NCBI RefSeq assembly: GCF_014197135.1
Contig: NZ_JACIFA010000001.1
Coordinates: 310,001 to 374,000 of the forward strand
Source: Sphingomonas zeae
Lineage (GTDB): Bacteria > Pseudomonadota > Alphaproteobacteria > Sphingomonadales > Sphingomonadaceae
Direction of reading: 5' to 3'
DNA: 64,000 bases
The notes beneath the pieces are model-generated. The model ran no database searches. It was given only the letters and a program-made list of their open reading frames with translations, and was not told the origin of the DNA. Below, in pieces: positions 18,281-34,044 of this stretch (positions are counted from its first letter, which is position 1; each line of letters opens with the position of its first letter). The position numbers and the translations under genes are program-made.

Positions 18281-19504
18281 TCACCCCCGCATCACGTGCG
18301 GCCTTGCGGCGACCTGATCGTACATCCGCCCGGGCTGATCGAGCCAGATCGGTGACAGCTTGGACGAATCGGTGCGCTCCAGGCCGACCGCATAGGCGCA
18401 GCGCGCCACGCCCCAGTCGGTGTGTGCGGCGGCAGCCAGAATCGGCACGAACATCGGGCGGCCCGCCGCGTCGATCACATGGATCGCCTCACGCGGGAGG
18501 GCGGTGACACCGCGGACGGTCCGGCTCTCGCCCGGCGCCAGTGCGAAAGGCGGGACGATCGGCCGGCCTTGCGGCTGATGGGCGAGTTCGACCAGTTGCG
18601 CATCCAGCCCGGCATGCGCGCTGAGCAATCGCAGGTCGACCACGACCCGGCCGATCGGCGTCGCGCCGCTATTGTGCACCGTCACCTCGGCCTCGATCGT
18701 CGCGGATAGCATGTTCAGACCGACGCGCAGCGGCCGGGCCTGAATCGACAAAAAGCTGGGTTCGGGCGGTAGCGACGGGACGGCAGGCTGGGGCGGCACG
18801 GGTTGTGCGCGCGGAGTTGCGTCGGGAGCCGGCGCAGGCGGGGATCGCGGCTCGACAGGATCGGCGGCGGCGCGCGGGGTAGGTGCCGGAAGCGCCGGAA
18901 CCTTGCGGCTGCGACGGCCCAGCCAGATGCCGATGGCCAGCGCGGCGAGGCCCGTGCCGATCAGCATCGGCCAGAAAGGCAGGCCGCGATCCGCCTCGCT
19001 CCGTTCGGGGGCGACCGTGCCCGGCGCGGCGATGGCGGGGGCCTGTTCGTTGGAGATCATCACGCCGTCCACGCCTGGCACGGTCCCGCTGGCCGGCTGC
19101 GCGTCGCGGTCGGGCAGGCGCGTGGCAGGCGGCTCGGGCGAGGGCGCTGGCGTCTCGACCGGAGTCGGGTTGGGCGCCGGTGTGGGCGTGGCGCGCGGGG
19201 TTGGCCGGGCGGCCGGGGTGGCGCGCGGCGTCGGGGTCGCGGCTGGGGTCGCCTGGGGCGCGGTCTGGCCGGGCAGGACCAGGCGCGGCGGCGGCGGGGT
19301 CGGTACCGGGGTCGGATTGAGCTGCGGATTCGAAATGCGCGGGGTCAGGCTGAACCCGTCCAACCCCCCGGTCGACGGGCGCGCGGCGTCGCTATCTTGC
19401 GACGTGGTCTGAAACGGGGCGGCAGCGGCAGGCAGCGGGGCGAGCACCGGCACCAGCGTCAGGGCAAGAAGGCGCGCGGCGCGACGCGGCCCGGACGATG
19501 TCAT
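18281..19504 (-). CDS. Proline/threonine-rich single-pass membrane protein of unknown function
   Basis: The protein has about 407 residues; the ATG at 19504 has GAGGA 9 nt upstream, better placed than the in-frame ATG at 19513. A signal peptide comes first (ending near PAAAAP). A ~100-residue Pro/Thr/Ala low-complexity stretch with PTPRATP-like iterations follows, then one transmembrane helix (about 180-198, WPMLIGTGLAALAIGIWLG) followed by RRSRK. A second Pro-rich spacer leads to a C-terminal beta-rich domain (about 255-400) with VTVHNSGATPIGRVVVDLRL. I do not recognise the family. Confidence 0.75.
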   Translation of the reverse strand: MTSSGPRRAARLLALTLVPVLAPLPAAAAPFQTTSQDSDAARPSTGGLDGFSLTPRISNPQLNPTPVPTPPPPRLVLPGQTAPQATPAATPTPRATPAARPTPRATPTPAPNPTPVETPAPSPEPPATRLPDRDAQPASGTVPGVDGVMISNEQAPAIAAPGTVAPERSEADRGLPFWPMLIGTGLAALAIGIWLGRRSRKVPALPAPTPRAAADPVEPRSPPAPAPDATPRAQPVPPQPAVPSLPPEPSFLSIQARPLRVGLNMLSATIEAEVTVHNSGATPIGRVVVDLRLLSAHAGLDAQLVELAHQPQGRPIVPPFALAPGESRTVRGVTALPREAIHVIDAAGRPMFVPILAAAAHTDWGVARCAYAVGLERTDSSKLSPIWLDQPGRMYDQVAARPHVMRG

Positions 19505-19684
19505 GAAATGCATTCCTCGTGGTAACTACAATCTTCACCGGCCGTCCGGGTTCCAGACCCGGCCGCACCAGCCGTGCCCGGTAGGCCCGGCGGATGCAAC
19601 CCCATACTGTAACGCCATATGCGGCCAATATGTGGCAAGCGCCACGCCAACGGGAACTTTGATCGCGGCGGCGCGTGCGTCGGT

Positions 19685-19713
19685 TTGACACAAGGGGGCC
19701 GCGTGCCTATATC
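19685..19713 (+). promoter_or_regulatory. Sigma-70-type promoter for rpoB
   Basis: A consensus -35 TTGACA (19685-19690), an exact 17-bp spacer and a -10-like TATATC (19708-19713) stand in the 399-bp gap 19505-19903. This predicts a leader of about 180 nt before rpoB. Close to the start, 19855-19870 can fold as CCCGGA-GGCA-TCCGGG, which hides a GGAGG. No gene was seen in this gap. Confidence 0.72.
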
Positions 19714-19903
19714 GCGATCACTCACCAGCATCTTCGGGAAATGACGCGCCTTCGCGCAGCGTGTCGGTCGAATGGAAGATGGCTGGTTCAACGGACGCCG
19801 GATGCCGCCGCAGAGACTTGCGCGCGGCCTTTCGGCGTCTGTCGTTGCGTCTGGCCCGGAGGCATCCGGGCAGTGATTTATGGCTGACGAGGCAGACAGA
19901 CCC

Positions 19904-24082
<4,179 letters not shown>

Positions 24083-24085
24083 CCT

Positions 24086-24418
24086 GTGAGACGCGCTTTT
24101 GCGTTGACTGTGATGCTGTGCTGTTGCGGCTGTTCTCAGCCGCAACAGCAGGGCGATTATCAGATGGCACTATCATGCGCGCAAGCGATGACAGCGTTAT
24201 CCGTGCAGCGCATTAGTGAGCACAATCCGTCTTACCCCGCTGTGATCGAAGCGGCGAAAACCTTCGTCGATCGAGCGCTGTACGAGGGTAAGAAGATCGG
24301 TAAAGCGGAAGCTCAAGTCGCTGCTGAGTTGAAGTCCGATACGGACCGTTATCTCGACGATCGTAAGCAAGTCCGGGTTCCCGATCAAAAGGTTAGAGAT
24401 TGTCGCGACCAACTTTGA
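24086..24418 (+). CDS. Small exported protein of unknown function between rpoB and rpoC
   Basis: This 110-residue product starts at a GTG three bases after the rpoB stop, so translation is probably coupled. Residues 4-16 form a short hydrophobic signal ending in a cysteine cluster (MLCCCGCSQP). This resembles a lipoprotein signal, although the lipobox is not canonical. The mature part is charged and helical (AAKTFVDRALYEGKKIGKAE), with two more cysteines (SCAQAM and VRDCRDQL). Base composition is visibly less GC-rich than rpoB and rpoC, which hints at acquisition. I do not recognise the family. Confidence 0.75.
   Translation: MRRAFALTVMLCCCGCSQPQQQGDYQMALSCAQAMTALSVQRISEHNPSYPAVIEAAKTFVDRALYEGKKIGKAEAQVAAELKSDTDRYLDDRKQVRVPDQKVRDCRDQL
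24119..24150 (+). promoter_or_regulatory. Perfect 14-bp hairpin in the rpoB-rpoC intervening gene
   Basis: TGCTGTTGCGGCTG (24119-24132), loop TTCT, then the exact reverse complement at 24137-24150. No T-run follows, so it is not an ordinary terminator. It lies 37 nt past the rpoB stop and could act in RNA processing, pausing or translation of the intervening gene. Confidence 0.7.
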
Positions 24419-24449
24419 GTCGCCAATCTTCAGCGGTTAGGATTACATC

Positions 24450-28736
<4,287 letters not shown>

Positions 28737-28762
28737 TCCAGCTGACGGATCGAAATGAAAGG

Positions 28763-28795
28763 GCCGCCGTCCGGGCAACCGGGCGGCGGCTTTTT
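28763..28795 (+). terminator. Intrinsic terminator of the rpoBC operon
   Basis: A 12-bp GC-rich stem (28763-28774 with 28779-28790, one G-U pair) with loop GCAA is followed by TTTTT. It lies 26 bp past the rpoC stop. Confidence 0.92.
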
Positions 28796-29005
28796 ATGGA
28801 TGGCGTCTTATCGATTGAGGTGGCCGAAACCGGCTCCCATAGGCAGCCCGGCGTTGCGACGAAAATGACGGAATTGCGCCGAATGGAGGGTGCGCAAGGC
28901 CGTTGGAATGGAACTGAAACGCCCTCCCAACCATATACGAACATTGGAGAAGATCCCGGAAATGCGCGGGTTATTGGCGCATCGATGGGACCCCGGAGAC
29001 CTGAA

Positions 29006-29185
29006 ATGACGTCCCCCGAGATTGATGAAGACTATTTCTACCAGCGTGCCGAAACCGAACTCGAACTGGCCCAGAAGGCGACCCACCCGGCGGCGGTTCG
29101 AGCGCATTACATCATCGCCAACCACTATCTCGACCGGGTCTACAGCCAGCCCGCAGAGGGCAGCGTGATCGAACCGGCGGAGTGA
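29006..29185 (+). CDS. Small conserved-looking hypothetical protein (59 aa)
   Basis: The likely start is the ATG at 29006, with GGAG about 9 nt upstream; the frame is open further 5' but that part is low-quality. The product, MTSPEIDEDYFYQRAETELE onward, is one or two amphipathic helices (ELAQKATHPAAVRAHYIIANHYLDRVY) with an acidic tail, cytosolic and without a signal. I do not assign a function. It has a separate terminator and stands alone behind rpoC; 28796-29005 shows no other gene. Confidence 0.7.
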   Translation: MTSPEIDEDYFYQRAETELELAQKATHPAAVRAHYIIANHYLDRVYSQPAEGSVIEPAE

Positions 29186-29192
29186 CAGGGAA

Positions 29193-29216
29193 GGGGGCCA
29201 TTCGGCTCCCTTTCTC
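29193..29216 (+). terminator. Probable terminator of the 59-aa gene
   Basis: GGGGGCC-ATTC-GGCTCCC (one G-U pair) followed by TTTCTCT, just past the stop at 29185. Confidence 0.6.
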
Positions 29217-29408
29217 TATGGAAGAAACGCCCGCAAAGACCGTGAAGGTGCCAGCCCCATATCATGCTCTCATCGCCGCGTGATCCGGGCCAGGTCATAG
29301 TCGTCGTGATCTTGATCGGGAATCATCCCCTCTCCTGAAGAGGAGGGGCTTGCTCGGACCGATGCGTTGTCATCACGCCCTGAGTGCCCGAAGGTACCGC
29401 CCGGCCGA

Positions 29409-29846
29409 TCACGGCGCCTTGGCAGGTGGGATCGGGGTGTATTGCGCGGACACAAGTTGCCAGGCGCCGCGCTCCAAGCGGGCAACATAGCGCGCGCGTA
29501 GCGAGCGTGTCGTGCCGTTGGGCAGCGCGATCGAACGCCGCGCGGTGACGAGCGCCATCGACCCCTGGGCGTGGACAACGATATCGGAACTGGTCATGGG
29601 CGGCGCCGGACGCCTGGCCTCGGGCGCGTAATAGCCCAGGACGCGCGCGCGGCTGTCGACATCGCCGAGCGGCGAGATTTCCTCATAGTCGGGGGCGAGC
29701 GTGCTGCCGAGCGCCGCCGCATCGAACTGGGTCCGCGCGTTTTCGAATCGTTCGACGAGCGCGGGCAAGGGCGCGTCCTGCGCAGCCGCCAAGGGCATCA
29801 TCCCCGTTCCCGCTACCGCCACCAGCCCGACCGCCCAAAGACTCAT
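29409..29846 (-). CDS. Secreted NTF2/SnoaL-like (DUF4440-type) protein
   Basis: This 145-residue protein has a signal peptide (about 1-22, ending PLAAAQ). A single cone-shaped NTF2-like domain follows: RFENARTQFDAAALGSTLAP, DYEEISPLGDV, then beta strands SSDIVVHAQGSMALVTARRS and RYVARLERGAWQLVSAQYTP. Such proteins are often small-ligand binders or inactive isomerases; no catalytic residues can be assigned. It lies alone between the 59-aa gene and the rplL terminator. The spacers on both sides hold no other gene. Confidence 0.8.
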   Translation of the reverse strand: MSLWAVGLVAVAGTGMMPLAAAQDAPLPALVERFENARTQFDAAALGSTLAPDYEEISPLGDVDSRARVLGYYAPEARRPAPPMTSSDIVVHAQGSMALVTARRSIALPNGTTRSLRARYVARLERGAWQLVSAQYTPIPPAKAP

Positions 29847-29981
29847 CTCTGATCCCCCGTTGAATTGACGCTATTCCAGTCGAGTTCGGGATGGCGCGCA
29901 AGGGGCTCGTGATCGGCAATTTCAGCGGGCGAGAGGGGCTGGGCAAGGCGTCGAACGCGTATTCTGCAACGGGCCAAAAGA

Positions 29982-30013
29982 AAAGGGCGACCCCCGCAAA
30001 GGGGCCGCCCTTT
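29982..30013 (-). terminator. Intrinsic terminator of rplJL
   Basis: AAAGGGCG (29982-29989) pairs with CGCCCTTT (30006-30013), with an inner CCCC/GGGG pairing. On the minus strand it is followed by a T-rich tract. It lies 50 bp past rplL. Confidence 0.85.
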
Positions 30014-30062
30014 CTGTAGCTCGCCAAGCGAACGGGTGCGGGGGTTGCCCCCCGCAGTCCGA

Positions 30063-30437
30063 TTACTTGAGCTCGACGGTCGCGCCGGCTTCTTCGAGCT
30101 GCTTCTTGATCTTCTCGGCCTCGTCCTTGGCAATGCCTTCCTTGACGGGCTTCGGAGCGCCTTCGACCAGCGCCTTGGCTTCGGTCAGGCCCAGGCCGGT
30201 GATCGCGCGGACTTCCTTGATGACGTTGATCTTCTTGCCACCGTCGCCGGTGAGGATCACGTCGAATTCGGTCTTCTCTTCAGCGGCCGGAGCAGCAGCG
30301 CCGCCAGCGGCAGGAGCCGCAGCAACAGCAGCGGCGGCCGAGACGCCCCACTTCTCTTCGAGCATCTTCGAGAGCTCAGCGGCTTCGAGGACGGTCAGCT
30401 CGCTCAGCTGGTCAACCAGCGCGTTCAGGTCTGCCAT
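30063..30437 (-). CDS. rplL: 50S ribosomal protein L7/L12
   Basis: The protein has 124 residues. The N-terminal dimerisation helix pair ([20 protein letters not shown]) is followed by an Ala/Gly-rich hinge (about 40-55). The C-terminal factor-binding domain contains [25 protein letters not shown] stands about 7 nt before the ATG. It pairs with rplJ 70 bp upstream. It is normally followed by rpoB; here it ends at a terminator facing away from rpoBC. Confidence 0.97.
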   Translation of the reverse strand: MADLNALVDQLSELTVLEAAELSKMLEEKWGVSAAAAVAAAPAAGGAAAPAAEEKTEFDVILTGDGGKKINVIKEVRAITGLGLTEAKALVEGAPKPVKEGIAKDEAEKIKKQLEEAGATVELK

Positions 30438-30507
30438 GTTCTTATCTCCAATACGGGCCGGATGAAGTGGCCCGAGTGTGTCAGTTCAAATCGTGTACGC
30501 CCGAAGA

Positions 30508-31029
30508 TCAGGCGGCTTCCTTGTCCTTGTCGGCATAAGCCGCGAGGACGCGGGCGATCTGCGCCGCGGGAGCCTGGGTGATGGTTGCCAGCTTCGTGGC
30601 GGGTGCCACGATGAGGCCGACAATCTTCGCCCGGAGCTCGTCCAGCGAGGGCAGAGTCGCCAGCGCCTGCACGCCTGCGACATCAAGGACGTTCGCACCC
30701 ATCGATCCGCCGACGATCTCGAACTTGTCGGTCGTCTTGGCGAAGTCCACGGCCACCTTGGCGGCGGCCACGGGATCGATCGAGCTGGCAATGCCGACGG
30801 GACCCGTCAGCATGTCAGCGACACCGGCATAGTCGGTGCCCTGGGCTGCGATCTTGGCAAGCCGGTTCTTCGAGACCTTGTAGGACGCGCCGGCTTCCCG
30901 CATCTTCGTGCGCAGGGCCGTCGACTGGGCGACGGTCATGCCGAGGTTGCGGGTGATGACCACCACGCCGACCTCGTTGAAGTTACGGTTCAGTTCGGCG
31001 ACGGCCTGGGTCTTTTGATCGCGATCCAT
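30508..31029 (-). CDS. rplJ: 50S ribosomal protein L10
   Basis: This 173-residue protein starts at [14 protein letters not shown], where GGAGA lies 5 nt upstream; an in-frame ATG at 31039-31041 has no such site. It has the L10 fold with the C-terminal helix that carries L7/L12 dimers ([18 protein letters not shown]). rplKA are not adjacent in this window, so rplJL form their own unit with a structured leader. Confidence 0.96.
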   Translation of the reverse strand: MDRDQKTQAVAELNRNFNEVGVVVITRNLGMTVAQSTALRTKMREAGASYKVSKNRLAKIAAQGTDYAGVADMLTGPVGIASSIDPVAAAKVAVDFAKTTDKFEIVGGSMGANVLDVAGVQALATLPSLDELRAKIVGLIVAPATKLATITQAPAAQIARVLAAYADKDKEAA

Positions 31030-31068
31030 GCCATTCTCCATGGTTGGAACGGCCGCGAACGACCATCC

Positions 31069-31132
31069 CGGTTGCTTGACCGGGGGGTGTGACCACCCCT
31101 CGGGGTGTCCAGCGATGGGGAATGGGCAACCG
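31069..31132 (-). promoter_or_regulatory. Structured L10-type mRNA leader of rplJL
   Basis: An outer stem CGGTTGC/GCAACCG (31126-31132 with 31069-31075) encloses two mutually exclusive hairpins. The segment 31094-31099 (GGGGTG in the RNA) can pair with either 31102-31107 or 31084-31089. L10 or the L10-L12 complex is known to repress its own mRNA at such leaders. The match to the known L10 leader is by position and architecture only. Confidence 0.6.
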
Positions 31133-31295
31133 ACGCGTATGGAAACGCGGGGCAGACCGGGCGGGACCAGCGAGCTGGAGCGACCGGCAAAATCCTTTTC
31201 CCCGTCTCGGCAGGAGATTAAGCCAGGGCATATTCCCCGGCACCTGCTGTCTTGGACGGAATCCGAACGGGCAAGCCCATCCGGATGCGGGGCTG

Positions 31296-31324
31296 CGCTT
31301 AGGCGGATCAGGGGTGCGAGTCAA
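31296..31324 (-). promoter_or_regulatory. Candidate promoter for rplJL
   Basis: On the minus strand TTGACT (31319-31324), a 17-bp spacer, and TAAGCG (31296-31301), which is a weak -10. It lies upstream of the L10 leader in the 441-bp divergent gap 31030-31470, which holds no gene. Confidence 0.4.
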
Positions 31325-31346
31325 GTCGATCGGCGTCATGAAGTCG

Positions 31347-31375
31347 GCGTCATCATATGGTCATCCATCCGTCAC
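31347..31375 (+). promoter_or_regulatory. Triple PhoB-box-like direct repeat upstream of phoX
   Basis: GTCAT at 31349, GTCAT at 31360 and GTCAC at 31371 are spaced exactly 11 bp, as seven-base half-sites (GCGTCAT, TGGTCAT, CCGTCAC) with 4-bp spacers. The consensus is CTGTCAT-N4-CTGTCAT. It lies about 96 bp before the phosphatase start. Confidence 0.7.
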
Positions 31376-31470
31376 GGGCATGACGCGGAAATGAAGCCTG
31401 TGTGACTTGGTCGCGCGGCAAAGAGCGGCCCGAGGCCGCATTCGACCCAAGCGGCGCCGGGGGATTTTCC

Positions 31471-33951
31471 ATGTCGGATATCAATAGCATGGTCGCCTAT
31501 GACGATGGCGATATCGATACCAACCGCTCTGCCAACACGCATATGAGCGAGTTGATTGCCACCCGCCTGTCGCGCCGTCAGACGCTGCGTCACGGCGTGT
31601 CGGCGATGACGACCGCATTGTTCGGCGGTGCGCTGCTGGCCGGGTGCGACGACGAGAATCCGCAGGCGGTCACGGCTACGGCGGCGGGCAGCACCGCCAG
31701 CGTCGCAGCGGGGCGTCCGGTCACGCTGACCGGTACGGTCGCCAGCGGGCAGGTGGCCAATGTCAACTGGAGCCAGACGGCCGGACCGTCGGTCACGTTG
31801 ACCAACGCCAACCAGCTGGTCGCGTCCTTCCGCGCACCCGCCGTGGCGACCGCGACGCAACTCGCCTTCAACCTCGAGATCACCAGCCGCGATGGCCTAA
31901 TCACCAACAACAGCGTGACCGTCACCGTCACGCCGATCGCGCTCGACTTCACCGCCGTGCCGCACAGCCTGGCGGATGTGGTGACGGTGCCTGCGGGCTA
32001 TAGTGTCAGCGTGCTCTATCGGCTGGGCGATCCGATCGCCGCGGGCGTCGCTGCCTATGCCAATAACGGCACCGATACGAACTTCGCTCAGCGTGCGGGC
32101 GACCATCATGATGGGATGAGCTATTTCGGCCTGGCGGCGTCGGGCAACAATCCCGATCCGAACAACAGCACGCGCGGCCTGCTGGTGCTCAACCATGAGA
32201 ATATCAGCGAGCAATATCTGCACGTGAACGGCCCGTCGCCAGCGCCCCGCGCTGAAAGCGAGGCGATCAAGGAGATCGAGTGCCACGGCGTCTCGGTGAT
32301 CGAGGTGACGCGCACCAATGGCACCTGGAGCTATGTCCAGTCGTCGGCCCTGAACCGCCGCATCACGCCCAACACGCCGATGGCGTTCAGCGGCCCGGCG
32401 AAGGGCGCCGCCTGGTTGAAGACCGCCTATTCGACCGATGGCACCAGCGGGCGCGGCACGATCAACAATTGCGCCAACGGCACGATGGCGTGGAACACGT
32501 ACCTGACCAACGAAGAGAATTGGGTGGGCTATTTCCGTCGCCTCTCGGGCGATGCGGCGGTGCGCACGGCAACCACGCCGAAGCAAAATGTCTCGTTGGC
32601 GCGTTATGGCATCAGCGAACCGCGCAACGGCAATTACAACTGGGCCACCGTCACGCCGTCGGACTCGTCTAGCACCATCTATCGCCGCTGGAACGCGACC
32701 GCCAATGCCGCGCTGGCGGCAGACGGTACGGCGGACTTCCGCAACGAACCGTTCCAGTTCGGCTGGGTGGTCGAGATCGATCCGTTCAACCCCGCCTCCA
32801 CCCCGCGCAAGCGCACTGCGCTGGGCCGCATGAACCATGAGGGCTGCCAGAGCGGCCGGATGATCGCGGGCGTCCGTCCGGCTTTCTACATGGGCGACGA
32901 TGCGCAGAACGAATATATCTACAAATTCGTGTCGGCGACGCCGTGGAGCGCCTCGGACGCCAGCGCCTCCGACCGCCTGGCGGTGGGCGACAAATATCTC
33001 GACACCGGCACGCTTTATGTCGCCAGGTTCAACGCCGACGGCACCGGCACATGGATGCCGCTGGTGTTCGGCCAGAACGGGCTGAACGCGTCGAACAGCA
33101 TCTATCCCTTCGCCGATCAGGCCGATGTCCTCATCAACACGCGTCTGGCGGGCGATGCGCTGGGCGCGACCAAGATGGACCGGCCCGAATGGACCGCGGT
33201 CAATCCGGCGACCGGCGAAATGTATTGCACGCTGACCAACAACGCCTCGCGCAAGCCGGTCGCCTCGAGCGGCAACACCGCCGTCGATGCGGCCAACCCG
33301 CGCGCCTATGTCGATCCGCCCTCGACCTCGGTCGGCAACCGCAACGGCCATATCATCCGCATCCGCGAAACCGGCGATACGACCGAGGCGACCAGCTTCA
33401 CCTGGGACGTGTACGCCTTTGGCGCGGGCGCGGATCTGGATGCGACCAACATCAACCTGTCGGGCCTGGACGCGACCAACGACTTCTCCTCGCCCGACGG
33501 CCTGTGGTTCAGCCTGCCGAGCAATGTCGCGGGTCAGCAGACGCCGGTGATGTGGATTCAGACCGATGACGGCGCGTTCACCGACGTGACCAACTGCATG
33601 ATGCTGGCCGCGATCCCCGGCCGGGTCGGCGACGGCGGTACGCGACAGGTGACGAGCAGCGCGGGCGGGGCCTCGGCCACCGTCACCACCCGCATCGGCA
33701 AGGCGCCGGGCGTGACCCTGAAGCGCTTCCTGGTCGGGCCGAAACAGTGCGAGATCACCGGCATCCACTCGACGCCGGACGGCACCTCGGTCTTCGTCAA
33801 CATCCAGCATCCGGGCGAGGGGGCGACCAACCCGTCCGCGCCGACCAGCAACTGGCCCGACAGCCAGTCGGGCAGCGCCGCCGCGACCGTGCGCCCGCGC
33901 TCGGCCACCATCGTCATCACCAAGAATGACGGCGGCGTCGTCGCGATCTGA
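31471..33951 (+). CDS. phoX: PhoX-type alkaline phosphatase with an added Ig/PKD-like domain
   Basis: This 826-residue protein starts at MSDINSMVAYDDGD, with GGGGGA 6 nt upstream. A twin-arginine signal (LSRRQTLRHGVSAM) leads to LLAGC, so Tat export followed by lipidation is possible. Residues about 70-155 form an Ig/PKD-like beta domain (VNWSQTAGPSVTLTNANQLV). The DUF839/PhoX propeller follows (GLLVLNHENISEQYLH, GRMNHEGCQSGRMIAG, WIQTDDGAFTDVTNCMM). PhoX enzymes are Ca/Fe-dependent phosphomonoesterases induced by phosphate starvation, which fits the upstream repeats. Confidence 0.88.
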   Translation: MSDINSMVAYDDGDIDTNRSANTHMSELIATRLSRRQTLRHGVSAMTTALFGGALLAGCDDENPQAVTATAAGSTASVAAGRPVTLTGTVASGQVANVNWSQTAGPSVTLTNANQLVASFRAPAVATATQLAFNLEITSRDGLITNNSVTVTVTPIALDFTAVPHSLADVVTVPAGYSVSVLYRLGDPIAAGVAAYANNGTDTNFAQRAGDHHDGMSYFGLAASGNNPDPNNSTRGLLVLNHENISEQYLHVNGPSPAPRAESEAIKEIECHGVSVIEVTRTNGTWSYVQSSALNRRITPNTPMAFSGPAKGAAWLKTAYSTDGTSGRGTINNCANGTMAWNTYLTNEENWVGYFRRLSGDAAVRTATTPKQNVSLARYGISEPRNGNYNWATVTPSDSSSTIYRRWNATANAALAADGTADFRNEPFQFGWVVEIDPFNPASTPRKRTALGRMNHEGCQSGRMIAGVRPAFYMGDDAQNEYIYKFVSATPWSASDASASDRLAVGDKYLDTGTLYVARFNADGTGTWMPLVFGQNGLNASNSIYPFADQADVLINTRLAGDALGATKMDRPEWTAVNPATGEMYCTLTNNASRKPVASSGNTAVDAANPRAYVDPPSTSVGNRNGHIIRIRETGDTTEATSFTWDVYAFGAGADLDATNINLSGLDATNDFSSPDGLWFSLPSNVAGQQTPVMWIQTDDGAFTDVTNCMMLAAIPGRVGDGGTRQVTSSAGGASATVTTRIGKAPGVTLKRFLVGPKQCEITGIHSTPDGTSVFVNIQHPGEGATNPSAPTSNWPDSQSGSAAATVRPRSATIVITKNDGGVVAI

Positions 33952-33975
33952 TCCGCTGGTCGCATCGTGACCCGG

Positions 33976-34012
33976 AAGGGGGCGGGAAGTGATTGCCTTC
34001 CCGCCCCCTTTG
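33976..34012 (+). terminator. Intrinsic terminator of phoX
   Basis: GGGGGCGGGAAG (33978-33989) pairs perfectly with CTTCCCGCCCCC (33997-34008), followed by TTT. It lies 26 bp past the phosphatase stop. Confidence 0.85.
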
Positions 34013-34044
34013 GCGTTCAAGAACCGCCGAAAGGATGGCGCGGT

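Noticed and set aside
24119..24150. Transcription terminator after rpoB
   Set aside because: The stem is strong but no T-run follows and rpoC continues downstream on the same strand; kept as a regulatory hairpin instead.
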